From NCBI GenBank assembly GCA_030650605.1, contig JAUSDP010000058.1, positions 1 through 48,019 on the forward strand: 48,019 bases of DNA. Direction: 5' to 3'. The translations under genes and the position numbers were made by a program. The notes under the pieces are model-generated. The model was not told where the DNA came from, searched no databases, and saw nothing but the letters and a program-made list of their open reading frames with translations. The stretch comes from a bacterium. Its GTDB lineage: Bacteria; Patescibacteriota; Minisyncoccia; Phycocordibacterales; Zambryskibacteraceae. Shown here one piece after another: positions 16,244 to 25,882 of this stretch (positions are counted from its first letter, which is position 1; each line of letters begins with the position of its first letter).

Positions 16244-17224
16244 TTATTTTAAGGTAATACCGAACTCTCCGAGTGCTTTTTTAATCTCCTGGATACCTTT
16301 GGCACCGAGACCTCCAATTTCAAGTAAGTCTTTCTCTTTTTTTCTGGCAAGACCCCCAACAGTACGAATATTGGCAATAGTGAGAGCACTTTTAGCGCGG
16401 GGGGAAATATCCAGAGATTCCACGCGTGTTTTAAGCACTTCAGGATCGACTGCTGACCTAGTAGATGATTCTCGGTTTTCTCGGACACCCTTCTCTTCGG
16501 TCGCTGGTTCATCTTCTCTGAAACCAATAATTGCCTTAAGTTGATTTATCATAATCTCAATAGAAGAAGAGAGGGCTCGAGATGGGGCAACTGTGCCATC
16601 AGTCTCAATAAACATTCTCAATTTATTGAAATCAGTTCTGTCCCCAACACGCATATTCTCAACCTCGTAACTAGCGCGACGAATGGGAGTGAAAATGCCA
16701 TCAAGTGCAATGGTGCCAATATCTACGCGAGATTTTTCTATCATTTCCTTAGGTATGAAGCCGAGACCTTTTTCTGCCCTGATTTCCATATCTAGTACAG
16801 TATTTTTCCCTATGATAGTAGCAATAACTGCGTCTGGAGTTAGAATTTCTACTTGACCTGGCACTTCTAAATCAGATGCTCGAATCACCTTCTCTTCAGT
16901 TTGAGTTGACGAACCCTTAGCCTTAAGATAAAGAATTTGTGGTTCATCCGTAGTGAAACGCATGCGAATCCTTTTAAGATTGAGAAGGATAGTCACAACA
17001 TCCTCTTTTACTCCTTCTAAAACAGTAAACTCATGATTAACACCTAAAATCTTGACCGAGGTAATAGCCACTCCAGGCAACGAAGAGAGAATAATACGAC
17101 GAAGACTATTACCAAGAGTGTGGCCATATCCAGGATAAAGACCTTCAATTTCGAATATGCCGCTTTCTCCTTCTTCGGAAACTACCTTTGGTTTAGAAGG
17201 TAAAAGTATTGTGTAGTCAGCCAT
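16244..17224 (-). CDS. rpoA: DNA-directed RNA polymerase alpha subunit
   Basis: The 326-aa protein has the N-terminal assembly domain (GYGHTLGNSLRRIILSSLPG, about 32-51) and a C-terminal helix-hairpin domain (about 260-326, with LDISPRAKSALTIANIRTVG). The acidic linker ENRESSTRSA joins them. The alphaCTD end (LGEFGITLK) is complete. Confidence 0.97.
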   Translation of the reverse strand: MADYTILLPSKPKVVSEEGESGIFEIEGLYPGYGHTLGNSLRRIILSSLPGVAITSVKILGVNHEFTVLEGVKEDVVTILLNLKRIRMRFTTDEPQILYLKAKGSSTQTEEKVIRASDLEVPGQVEILTPDAVIATIIGKNTVLDMEIRAEKGLGFIPKEMIEKSRVDIGTIALDGIFTPIRRASYEVENMRVGDRTDFNKLRMFIETDGTVAPSRALSSSIEIMINQLKAIIGFREDEPATEEKGVRENRESSTRSAVDPEVLKTRVESLDISPRAKSALTIANIRTVGGLARKKEKDLLEIGGLGAKGIQEIKKALGEFGITLK

Positions 17225-17256
17225 AAGTTATAAAAAATTAAGACTTAATTGTAACA

Positions 17257-17865
17257 CTATCTATTATAGAATTCAATCACTACTCCCAAATCGAAAATAT
17301 TTTCTCGCTCTACATAGACTGGTTGTCCTAAAACCGTCACCTGTCTATTCTCTAAATCAACCTTAAGCCAAACCGGCATAGCTATAGTTTTCATCCTTTC
17401 CGTCACCTCTCCAAAAAGAGGACTTGCAACTGAGCTGCTACGAAGACTCACAATATCCCCTTTCGAGAGGAGTATTGATGGTATTGTCACGCGAGCATTA
17501 TTAATCATGATATGTCCATGATTCGCAGCTTGACGAGCTTGGGCACGTGTTTTAGCTAATCCGGAGCGATAGATAACATTGTCAAGCCGACTCTCAAGAA
17601 TGCCAAAGAGTTTTTGAACAGGGTTAGGAGAATGAAGTGCTTTAGTAACGTAATTTCTAAATTGTTTTTCACTAACGCCGTAGCTAAAACGAGCTTTCTG
17701 TTTTTCTAAAAGTTCCTGCCCAAATTCACTTTTCGGTTTTCTACGACCCTTATGATCGCTTCTCTCCTTACGAGCAAGCGAAAGCGCGTATTTTTGAGTT
17801 TGAGTCTTCTCGAAAACTGGAGCTCCTAGACGTCTAGCTATTTTATATTTTGGTCCTATTTTCAT
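17257..17865 (-). CDS. rpsD: 30S ribosomal protein S4
   Basis: 202 aa with the S4 N-terminal domain (GPKYKIARRLGAPVF) and an S4 RNA-binding domain (RLDNVIYRSGLAKTRAQARQ, then HGHIMINNARVTIPS). The zinc-binding cysteines found in some S4 proteins are absent (C-minus form). Confidence 0.97.
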   Translation of the reverse strand: MKIGPKYKIARRLGAPVFEKTQTQKYALSLARKERSDHKGRRKPKSEFGQELLEKQKARFSYGVSEKQFRNYVTKALHSPNPVQKLFGILESRLDNVIYRSGLAKTRAQARQAANHGHIMINNARVTIPSILLSKGDIVSLRSSSVASPLFGEVTERMKTIAMPVWLKVDLENRQVTVLGQPVYVERENIFDLGVVIEFYNR

Positions 17866-17882
17866 AAATTATTTATTGCTTG

Positions 17883-17898
17883 CCCCGCCATGGCGGGG
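17883..17898. repeat. perfect 16-bp palindrome between rpsD and rpsK
   Basis: CCCCGCCATGGCGGGG is self-complementary and sits in the 42-base gap between the genes, next to the recurring stop motif TAGTTCGA. Confidence 0.75.
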
Positions 17899-17907
17899 TG
17901 AATCGAA

Positions 17908-18348
17908 CTATGTTCTTCTTGGTTTAGGTGGTTTGGGACCATTGTGAGGCACTGGAGTCTTATCTTGGATAGTACTCAAATTTATCCCTTTAGAAATAAA
18001 ACCCCTAATGGCCGACTCCCGACCAGAACCAACACCCCTTATAATCACCTTGACCTCTTTGATACCTATAGTTTGAGCCTTGAGTGCCAAGGCCTCGCCT
18101 ACTTTGGCGGCGGCAAAGGGTGTGCCCTTCTTTGCTCCTTTGAATCCAAGACTTCCGCTTGAAGACCATGCTAAGGTGTTACTTTTACTATCGGCAAGCA
18201 TTAATTTTGTATTATTGTATGTAGATTCAACATAAAGAATACCGGAATCGACATGTTTCTTGACAGATTTTTGCTCTTTAACAACTCCGGTCTCTACCGT
18301 TTTCTCTTCTATTTTATCTTGAGTTGTGACTATCTTTTTCTTTCCCAT
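17908..18348 (-). CDS. rpsK: 30S ribosomal protein S11
   Basis: A Lys-rich N-terminal extension (about 30 residues) precedes the S11 core (GILYVESTYNNTKLML, GVGSGRESAIRGF) and the end DKTPVPHNGPKPPKPRRT. Its TAG stop is part of the TAGTTCGA motif. Confidence 0.97.
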   Translation of the reverse strand: MGKKKIVTTQDKIEEKTVETGVVKEQKSVKKHVDSGILYVESTYNNTKLMLADSKSNTLAWSSSGSLGFKGAKKGTPFAAAKVGEALALKAQTIGIKEVKVIIRGVGSGRESAIRGFISKGINLSTIQDKTPVPHNGPKPPKPRRT

Positions 18349-18375
18349 TTTTTATAGATTGTTACTATCTATTCA

Positions 18376-18753
18376 CTATTTCTTTTCCGCCACCTTGCGA
18401 CCTGTACCCATGGTCTTTTTCGCGCCGCGTTTTGTTCGAGCATTGGATTTGGTGCGTTGACCATGTACCGGAAGATTGCGCATATGACGTAGACCACGAT
18501 AAGTCTTAATGTCTTTGAGCCGTTTGATATTACCAACCACTTCTCTTTTCAGATCGCCTTCAAGAGTTAAGCTCTCCATAACCGAACGAATTTTATTTTC
18601 CTCTTCTATACTTACTTCTTTTGACTTCTTTCCCAGAGGAACACCAGCCTTTTCGAGGATAACTCTGGCGCGAGAACGACCAACGCCAAAAATGGTCGTA
18701 AGACCAATTTCAAGACGCTTTTCCTCCGGGATAGTAATACCAAGTATTCTCAT
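18376..18753 (-). CDS. rpsM: 30S ribosomal protein S13
   Basis: 125 aa: MRILGITIPEEKRLEIGLTT, the helix-two-turn-helix segment GRSRARVILEKAG, and the C-terminal RGLRHMRNLPVHGQRTKSNA. It starts immediately before rpmJ's stop. Confidence 0.97.
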   Translation of the reverse strand: MRILGITIPEEKRLEIGLTTIFGVGRSRARVILEKAGVPLGKKSKEVSIEEENKIRSVMESLTLEGDLKREVVGNIKRLKDIKTYRGLRHMRNLPVHGQRTKSNARTKRGAKKTMGTGRKVAEKK

Positions 18754-18870
18754 TTAACCTTGTCTTTGTTTATGTCGTGGATTGGCCTTGCAAGTTACGT
18801 AAACATAGCCCCTTCTGCGAACTATTTGACACTTTACGCATAACTTTCTAACTGCTGCCTTGACTTTCAT
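18754..18870 (-). CDS. rpmJ: 50S ribosomal protein L36
   Basis: A 38-aa frame from ATG 18870 to TAA 18754: it opens [17 protein letters not shown] and ends NPRHKQRQG, with the L36 zinc ligands Cys-x2-Cys, a third Cys and a final His. It abuts rpsM, its usual neighbour. The gene that normally precedes it (infA) is 7.8 kb away here. Confidence 0.95.
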   Translation of the reverse strand: MKVKAAVRKLCVKCQIVRRRGYVYVTCKANPRHKQRQG

Positions 18871-18884
18871 AACAGGACTGTATT

Positions 18885-19364
18885 CTAGCTTAACTTTGTT
18901 TTCTTGTCTATCCCCCGCAAAACATCATACCTACTTACAACCCCCACCACTTTACCGACAGCGTCTACCACCGGAATTGGGTTAACATTGTGATGTTCAC
19001 GAAAAGCTGCCAGAACTTCTTCATAGTTGGCATTATCTCGTAAAGTAGGTGGCTCTCTATTCATTACATCTTTAACCTTTAGTGCGATGATATCCTCGAA
19101 TTCTTTTTCAAAATAAGATTTATCTTCTCCTAATACCTTAAGATCCTTCAAGATTTTCTGTAGAGTCGGGAGGTGGACTGAGGAGCTTTGAGAAATCAAA
19201 TTATATTCTGTAATTATACCAATTAATTTGTTTTCTTTATCTACAACCGGTACGCCGTCAAAATTGTGGTCTATTATAATTTTTGCCGCCTCAAAAAGTG
19301 GCATATCTGCATTTACAGATACGACGTCTTTTGTCATCATATCAGTGACTTTTAATTTAGACAT
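18885..19364 (-). CDS. CBS-domain pair protein
   Basis: Two CBS domains make up the whole protein: [20 protein letters not shown] to GIITEYNLI, and [20 protein letters not shown] to GVVSRYDVL. Such pairs bind adenine nucleotides and act as energy or ionic-strength sensors. ATG 19364 is preferred; a GTG at 19382 overlapping the upstream stop would add six residues. It lies between the ribosomal operon and the surface-protein genes. Confidence 0.88.
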   Translation of the reverse strand: MSKLKVTDMMTKDVVSVNADMPLFEAAKIIIDHNFDGVPVVDKENKLIGIITEYNLISQSSSVHLPTLQKILKDLKVLGEDKSYFEKEFEDIIALKVKDVMNREPPTLRDNANYEEVLAAFREHHNVNPIPVVDAVGKVVGVVSRYDVLRGIDKKTKLS

Positions 19365-19378
19365 GTTTTTGATAATTA

Positions 19379-22300
19379 TCACGGCAAAGTAAATTCTTTC
19401 GGCGAACCTAGAAGAAGGGGGTTTGGGCCGGCGGTTCCAGAAGTTTCAATGCCATAGGCATTAATTGCATTGGCTTTGCCATCTCTAAATGAATTAGAGA
19501 TCGAAAAACTGAAACCGTGATTACCAAAGTAGCCAGTGGCATTATTTACATCGGGACGCGGAATATTTGCAGTGGCGACATAACCTGCGAATGTCCATTG
19601 ACCGGTGGCAGAGGGATAAACATAAAAATCAACTCTGATGGATTTAGAAGGGTCGTCGGGATCAAGCGCCCAGCCAATCACATTGCCGGAACCATCAACT
19701 AGATCTATCCAACCTAGCGGGGATTGATTTGCCAGCGTACTCGCCTGTGCAACAGATGAAGGAATTGAAGTATTGCCTACTGCATCATAAGCGGCGACAG
19801 TATATGAATACGCGGTTGATGGAGCAAGGCCGATATTTTGATACGAATTAGTATTAACATCGGCAATCTGAACTCCGTTTCTGAATATTTTATATCCGCT
19901 TATTCCTAACCCGCCGGCATTATCCGTAGAAACATTCCACGAAAGATTAATTTGCGAAGAAGAAATCACCGAAGCAGAAAGACCTGTAGGCACTGAGGGT
20001 TTCGTAGCATCAGGCGACTGAAGACCACTAGCTCTTTTTATCACTTCCACCGCCGTATTCATAAATGTATTCACAGTAGTATCCGGTAAAAGCTGATTTG
20101 GATAATTTCCCCAGCTTTCTAAAACAAAGTTGTCCGGGGATCCGCCTTTGATCTTATATAAATCCATAAAAGCGAGGGAATATGTTTTAAACAATCCGTT
20201 AGATTGATTCATTCCTTTTTCGGTATTAATAATGATTCCGAATTTAGCTTGATATAACTTTACTTGCTTTTCCAGATCAATAATTCTTTTTATCCAATCC
20301 ACGCTTTTCGGATCAAAATCTGCGTATGGAATGGGAGCAATTCCGGTAGAATAATCGTATCCGGAATCAACATGAATGAAATCTATATGCTCACCTACCG
20401 ACGCTGCCTTAGTAAATAATGCGTCGGTAACTGTTTTATAATCCGCGATATTGTAATAGGGCCAGCTTGGACCCCAATAAGGAGCAATGCCGCCATATCT
20501 TCGGTTTGGAAAATTATAAATCAGGCCGATTTTAATATCAGGATAAGCAGAATGTATTTTTTGCATTGAATCTATAACTTCCTTCACAGAGTCGGCGATG
20601 TTATATCCGCAGTTGGTTCCATAATCTCCGTTAGCTATTATGCGAGCAATGGGGTCATCCATCGCTAAATAATCCACTTTCCCGCCCGCATCATAAATTT
20701 TCTTGATTGTCGCCAGATCAAGCGCCGCACCCGTTTCCCCAGCTAACTTCATCGCGCAAAAATAGCTATCCCAGCCTTTCACGCCTGCTATTTCTAGCGA
20801 AGTTTTTATATTATATTTCTTTAGGATAGGAATTGCTTTCTGTAAATTCAAATCGCTTACGCCACTGGGAGACAGCGATCCACCATAAAACCCAAAAACG
20901 GCAGATTTTTGAAAAACACTTTGCAATAAAGCTTCGTCATTCCAAAACGTCTGGTAATCTGATGGGCTCGTTCTGTTCAGATGATCCGGAACTGAAAATA
21001 TATTCGGTACAAACCAAACTTCCTTTGTGGATACAGAAGGATTGATTGTAAAACTTTTTGTCGGCAGGCCCGTTACCGCATCTAACAACGGCGGGTTCGT
21101 TCCTCCCGCGGTGTCTATACCGTATGCGTATAGAGTGTGCGGTTTTCCATCGCGGTATTTTGTCGGTATTAGAAAATTGAAACCGTGGTCTCCGGGATAT
21201 TTGGTAACTTGATTTACATCCGGACGCGGTATGGCAGCTTTTACCACTCCGGCGTAATTAATTGACGCAGTGCCATCAATATAGAAATGAGCGTCGATGG
21301 ACTGCGAAGGTGCGTCGGGGTCTAAAGTCCACCCACCTATGTTTCCGCTTTGATCGAAGTCTCCTAAATAGCCGATTGGCTGGTGATTAAACGGCACCTT
21401 GCTTTCTATCCTGAAGTCAGTAAGCCACAAGTCTGCGATAACTGATTCTTTTGCTGTCCAGCCATGCGTTTCAGTGCCGATAAAAACGGCATGTGTTACG
21501 GTAGTGGGATTCAACCACCCGTTCGAAGGAGCTTTCATAAATCCACGAGAAACTAAGTTTTGAATAATTTTAAACCAATCAACCTCAATCTTTTTGGTAA
21601 CGCCTTTGGTTACAAATATTCCCATGGCGCGCCCATCCATAACAACATAATCCTCATAGCCCGGCACAGGATCAGATTGATTCCAAGCTTTCACAATATC
21701 AGCATCCGAATGCGCGTCACCCCAATTTGTTAAAGCGAAATTGATTTCTATCGCATGAGATTTGCCGTCCCACCACCCTTGCCAAGCGATGAACCCGCGC
21801 GATGCTCCATTTGGGGTGAAATCGTTATAACCTATAGTTGCACGAGTTGTAATATTATACGGTCCCGGTAACGGTCCACCGTTATGCCCGACATGATCCA
21901 TTAATACAAACCATGTCCATTCTCCCGCGCCACCGGGATGAGTAATATTGGCGAAATCGGTCTTTAAATTAACGGAATAATTTTTTCTGCCCAATTCGTC
22001 AATGTGCGGAACCCATTGCATGCTCAGTGGGCTCCCTGGCGCATTGATTGGAAAAGATTGGTTCACCGGTCCTACGGTAGAAATACCTAATTCCTTTTCA
22101 GACTCAGCCGCGACAGTCCATTTTTTTGCCTGGCCTACGCAATCTGAAGTGTCCTTATAATAGTTGACAACAGTAGCATCTACTGATTTAACACATCGCT
22201 TTGTTAAATTATAGTCCCACCCTGCTTGATAGCCGACGGGCAAAGGAGGCCACGGAAGACCGATAACCGGAGGATTAACGACAAAACTCTTTGTCGGGAG

Positions 22301-23542
22301 GCCGGTTGTTGCGTCTAACAACGGCGGATTTGTTCCTCCCGCAGTATCAATCGCATATGCGTAGAGGGTGTGTTGTTTTCCATCGCGGTATTTTGCGGGT
22401 ATCGGAAAGTTGAAACCATGGTCTCCGGGATATTTAGTAACTTGATTTACGTCAGGGCGCGGTATGGCAGCTTTTACAGCTCCTGCAAAATTAGCCGAGG
22501 CTGTGCCGTCTATATAGAAATGAACGTCGATGAATTGCGATGACACATCAGGATCTAATGCCCACCCCCCGGCAAATCCAGATGACAAAGGCTCGGCATT
22601 CAAATAGCCGGTTGGTTTGTTATTAAGAGGAACGGTAATGATAAAACTCTTTGTAAGCAAACCATTTGTCGCATCAGGTAATTGCGGATTCGTTCCTCCC
22701 GCAGTGTTTATGGCAAATGTATAAAGAATATGTTGTTTTCCGTCGCGGTATTTTTCCGGGATCGGGAAATTAAAACCGTGATTTCCGGTAACGTTCAGTT
22801 CGGCAGTTGTCAACGCTTTATTGACATCAGGACGCGATATGGCAGCTTTTACTGCTCCGGCAAAATTAGCTGACGCAGTGCCGTCAATATAAAAATGAGT
22901 GTCAATGGATTGCGAAGGCACATCAGGATCTAACGCCCAGCCGCTGGCATTTCCGTTTTGATCAACGCCCTCTAAATAACCTATTGGCTTGTTGTTAAGC
23001 GGAACAGTGATTGAAAAACTCTTTGTCAGTTGTCCGTTTGTTGCGTCAGGTAATTGCGGATTTGAGCCTCCAGATGTGTCTATGGCAAATGTGTAAAGAG
23101 TATGTTGTTTTCCATCACGGTATTTTGAAGGTATCGAGAAATCGAAGCCGTGATTTCCGGTAACTTTTAATACGTCATTTACATCCTGACGTAAAATATC
23201 GGCTTTGGTATAGCCAGCGAAATTAGCTGAAGCAGTACCGTCAATATAAAAATGCACGTCGATTGACTGCGAAGGCGCGTCAGGATCTAAAGTCCAGCCG
23301 TTGGCATTACCGCTTGTATCAATGCCGTCTAAATAGCCGGTTGGAGAAGCGCTTATCGCCGCCATCCCTACCTCAAACTCCCCGCTCCTATTCGCTACAA
23401 ATAAAATTCCCGCTAAAATACCGGCACATAAACCAATCGCAAGCCAAGCATGCCAAGAGCGTACGCGGGTTTTGCCGACAACAATGAAGTCTTTTTTAAG
23501 GGCGTCTAATACTTTCTCTACGCTGTGGTTTTGGTTTGGCAT
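19379..23542 (-). CDS. giant anchored surface protein: repeats, glycosidase-like TIM barrel, FnIII
   Basis: The 1387-aa protein has a short cytosolic start, a single TM at about 31-50 and a large outside part. Five copies of a roughly 110-residue module (GYL-x-GxxDxxG-GW-LDPD start, HFYIDGTASANFAG middle, RDGKQHTLY-YAIDT end) lie at about 23015-23345, 22640-22985, 22270-22615, 21045-21375 and 19385-19710. Between modules 3 and 4 is a beta-sandwich-like region. After module 4 a barrel-like region (20050-21000) has KVDYLAMDDPIA and GEHIDFIHVDSGYD, possible acidic active-site strands of a glycoside hydrolase. A fibronectin III domain (19735-20010) follows. It is probably an adhesin or glycan-acting protein on the cell surface. 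Its TM anchor is almost the same as in the next protein. Confidence 0.8.
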   Translation of the reverse strand: MPNQNHSVEKVLDALKKDFIVVGKTRVRSWHAWLAIGLCAGILAGILFVANRSGEFEVGMAAISASPTGYLDGIDTSGNANGWTLDPDAPSQSIDVHFYIDGTASANFAGYTKADILRQDVNDVLKVTGNHGFDFSIPSKYRDGKQHTLYTFAIDTSGGSNPQLPDATNGQLTKSFSITVPLNNKPIGYLEGVDQNGNASGWALDPDVPSQSIDTHFYIDGTASANFAGAVKAAISRPDVNKALTTAELNVTGNHGFNFPIPEKYRDGKQHILYTFAINTAGGTNPQLPDATNGLLTKSFIITVPLNNKPTGYLNAEPLSSGFAGGWALDPDVSSQFIDVHFYIDGTASANFAGAVKAAIPRPDVNQVTKYPGDHGFNFPIPAKYRDGKQHTLYAYAIDTAGGTNPPLLDATTGLPTKSFVVNPPVIGLPWPPLPVGYQAGWDYNLTKRCVKSVDATVVNYYKDTSDCVGQAKKWTVAAESEKELGISTVGPVNQSFPINAPGSPLSMQWVPHIDELGRKNYSVNLKTDFANITHPGGAGEWTWFVLMDHVGHNGGPLPGPYNITTRATIGYNDFTPNGASRGFIAWQGWWDGKSHAIEINFALTNWGDAHSDADIVKAWNQSDPVPGYEDYVVMDGRAMGIFVTKGVTKKIEVDWFKIIQNLVSRGFMKAPSNGWLNPTTVTHAVFIGTETHGWTAKESVIADLWLTDFRIESKVPFNHQPIGYLGDFDQSGNIGGWTLDPDAPSQSIDAHFYIDGTASINYAGVVKAAIPRPDVNQVTKYPGDHGFNFLIPTKYRDGKPHTLYAYGIDTAGGTNPPLLDAVTGLPTKSFTINPSVSTKEVWFVPNIFSVPDHLNRTSPSDYQTFWNDEALLQSVFQKSAVFGFYGGSLSPSGVSDLNLQKAIPILKKYNIKTSLEIAGVKGWDSYFCAMKLAGETGAALDLATIKKIYDAGGKVDYLAMDDPIARIIANGDYGTNCGYNIADSVKEVIDSMQKIHSAYPDIKIGLIYNFPNRRYGGIAPYWGPSWPYYNIADYKTVTDALFTKAASVGEHIDFIHVDSGYDYSTGIAPIPYADFDPKSVDWIKRIIDLEKQVKLYQAKFGIIINTEKGMNQSNGLFKTYSLAFMDLYKIKGGSPDNFVLESWGNYPNQLLPDTTVNTFMNTAVEVIKRASGLQSPDATKPSVPTGLSASVISSSQINLSWNVSTDNAGGLGISGYKIFRNGVQIADVNTNSYQNIGLAPSTAYSYTVAAYDAVGNTSIPSSVAQASTLANQSPLGWIDLVDGSGNVIGWALDPDDPSKSIRVDFYVYPSATGQWTFAGYVATANIPRPDVNNATGYFGNHGFSFSISNSFRDGKANAINAYGIETSGTAGPNPLLLGSPKEFTLP

Positions 23543-23586
23543 GGTGAGTCGTTTATTTATTAATATTTATTTGACCTTACTTCCGC

Positions 23587-25818
23587 TTACTGACCCAAAT
23601 TTCCTTGTCCCATATATAATCCCCAGCTTCTGATGTCCCAGCACCAACCGTGTGAATAAAATGTGGAAAAGTTTGATTTAAATGGCGTGATATTTCCATA
23701 CTGATCGGTAAGAAAAGCCGGATTGTGAATAACAACATTATTTTCTGGGCTGTCTATAGAACCTATTTTCGTCCAAGTACCGGAATCAAGATTAGATATA
23801 GAATAAGTTGAAACCGGTCCCATGTGCGGGAATTGGGATGGCTGAACGCTACACTGCCTCGTATCGTCAATTTTATCCATAGCCATAAACCATTTACCAG
23901 TTGAGTAGTCATACGCAAATGCGGTTGAACCAAAACGCGGTTTTCCCGACATCCAATCGCCTTGAGAAAGACCTTTGTAACTTATCGGCTTTGGCGCTGA
24001 AAAATTTATTCCATCTAGAGTTTCTGCGTAATAGATATCTTGATAAATCATACTTGAAAAATAAGGACTGGGATCATGATTTGAATAAAAAACATATAGA
24101 TGAGATTTTCCATCCACACTATAAGCCGAGGGTATTCCCGCGCCGTATACTTTTTCACTTAATACCTTAGGATTAAGTACCGGGTTCGGATATTTAACCC
24201 AATCAATTAAGTTGTTAGAAAAGGCTACTCCGATTCTGCTCTTCGCCCACTCATGGTCCGTACCTGTATAATAGAGTGCGTATCCATATGTTTGATTATT
24301 ATATTTGAACTCTCCTCGCACCACTGCCGGATCGCCAGCCTGCATGCTATCCCATCCGGAAACGCTCGGACTTAATATTTTCTGCGGCGCACTTAAAAGA
24401 GTTTTTGATTCCATATTGTAAGTTACATGGTAAATATTGTCGGAATTCCTTCCTTGGCTGTTAGTCGTCATTCGGTCCCAAAAAATATGCACCTTGGGAT
24501 ATTCTCCTTCCAAGGCAATGATCGCTGGCCCGTAATCCCATGCATCGGGCAAATCCAGAACCTTAGTTAATGAATTGTATCCTGAGAGAGTCGAAGATGT
24601 GCTTTCGGGCGGCATATAATGCCAATATAAATCTATGTAGCCATTACTTGGCACATTGATGGTAGCGGAATTGCCAGTCGTCTTCGGGCCGTCATGGCAA
24701 TCAATATTATTTATGCACGCAGTATAGCTGACAGTCCATCCTTGAGGCACGCTTACAGAAATCGTATGGATTCCGGCAGAAATGCTCTCGGAATAATATG
24801 GATTTGAATTTACTTCCTTTCCGTCAATAAAAACTTTTTCGTTTTGAAGTTTCGTTTGATCTGAGCCCATCAATTTAAATCCTTGAACCCTCCCTGGAGC
24901 CAAAGGCGTATAATGCCACCACAAATCAGCATATCCTCCAGACGGCACATTTACTGTAACGGAATTGCCGAGTGTTGGAATGTTGGTATGGCACGTTACG
25001 CTGTTTGTGCAAAGTGTATAGCCTACACTCCAGCCAGAAGGAACGATAACCGATACAGTATGTTTGCCAGCGGAAATATTGTTGAAAAAATATGGATTTG
25101 CGCTTGTGGGAGAATCGCCGTCTAGGCTTACTAGTTCGCCTCCCGGAGGCGTAACATTTTGATTGCCAGGCATTTTAACTTTAACACCTTGAATATTGCC
25201 GGGGGGAGCCACCAAAATTATCTCAGAAAGTTGCAAATAATAATTATTGTAATCATCAACACCAAGTTTGGTCGCATTAAATCTGATATTAGTCACGCCG
25301 GGTAAAGGCTCAAAAAAGAAATCCTGCCAATCTGTATCGGCAACATAATTAGTGAAAGTTTGACCGGGAATATTGGTAAAACTTGAACCATTGTTAGTAC
25401 TATATTGCAAAGAGAAATTCACAGGAAACGCAAAAACTTTTCCGTTCACGATGCGCGGTAAAATTCTCACTTTATGTATTTTGCTGGGCGAAATAGCAAT
25501 AGAAATCCATTGGCTTGAATTTGCGGAGGATTGAATTTTACTTGAATAGAAATTGCTCAAATTTCCATCTATCGCGTTACCAGGTGCGAGTCCTGATATA
25601 TAACTTCTAGCAGTGGCTGTCCCCCATGAAGCCGCCATCCCCGCCTCAAATTCCCCCGAGCGGTTCGCGACGAATAAAATTCCAACCGAAATACCAACGC
25701 TTAAGCCGATAATCAGCCACGCATGCCAGGAGCGCACGCGAGTTTTCCCGACAACTACAAAATCTTTCTTTAAGGTTTCTATATCCTTCTCAATCTCTTT
25801 ATTATGATCTGTTTCCAA
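23587..25818 (-). CDS. anchored surface protein: discoidin-like, two PEGA-like repeats, beta-propeller
   Basis: 743 aa. The TM anchor (33-52) and its flanks (VVVGKTRVRSWHAWL, VANRSGEFE-GMAA) match the 1387-aa neighbour. A coagulation-factor-5/8-type (discoidin) domain follows (about 58-205, GNAIDGNLSNFYSS to LQLSEIILV). Two repeats of about 95 residues with a Cys pair and a WWHYTP-type end come next (210-303, 305-402). The last 330 residues resemble a five-bladed glycosidase propeller (DPAVVRGEF, YYTGTDHEWAKSRIGVAFS, YVFYSNHD), as in GH43/GH32-like proteins. It is probably a surface glycan-binding or glycan-cleaving protein. The two genes are co-oriented, 44 bases apart. Confidence 0.75.
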   Translation of the reverse strand: METDHNKEIEKDIETLKKDFVVVGKTRVRSWHAWLIIGLSVGISVGILFVANRSGEFEAGMAASWGTATARSYISGLAPGNAIDGNLSNFYSSKIQSSANSSQWISIAISPSKIHKVRILPRIVNGKVFAFPVNFSLQYSTNNGSSFTNIPGQTFTNYVADTDWQDFFFEPLPGVTNIRFNATKLGVDDYNNYYLQLSEIILVAPPGNIQGVKVKMPGNQNVTPPGGELVSLDGDSPTSANPYFFNNISAGKHTVSVIVPSGWSVGYTLCTNSVTCHTNIPTLGNSVTVNVPSGGYADLWWHYTPLAPGRVQGFKLMGSDQTKLQNEKVFIDGKEVNSNPYYSESISAGIHTISVSVPQGWTVSYTACINNIDCHDGPKTTGNSATINVPSNGYIDLYWHYMPPESTSSTLSGYNSLTKVLDLPDAWDYGPAIIALEGEYPKVHIFWDRMTTNSQGRNSDNIYHVTYNMESKTLLSAPQKILSPSVSGWDSMQAGDPAVVRGEFKYNNQTYGYALYYTGTDHEWAKSRIGVAFSNNLIDWVKYPNPVLNPKVLSEKVYGAGIPSAYSVDGKSHLYVFYSNHDPSPYFSSMIYQDIYYAETLDGINFSAPKPISYKGLSQGDWMSGKPRFGSTAFAYDYSTGKWFMAMDKIDDTRQCSVQPSQFPHMGPVSTYSISNLDSGTWTKIGSIDSPENNVVIHNPAFLTDQYGNITPFKSNFSTFYSHGWCWDIRSWGLYMGQGNLGQ

Positions 25819-25882
25819 TAGTTAAATTTTACCTTATGCCTGTTTTTTTTCAAGCCTCTATGTCGGCATATGGGGATAGAGA

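Noticed and set aside
19379-23542. Frameshift or chimeric assembly from the long repeats
   Set aside because: The frame is continuous over 1387 codons, the modules differ in sequence, and the non-repeat domains between them are coherent.
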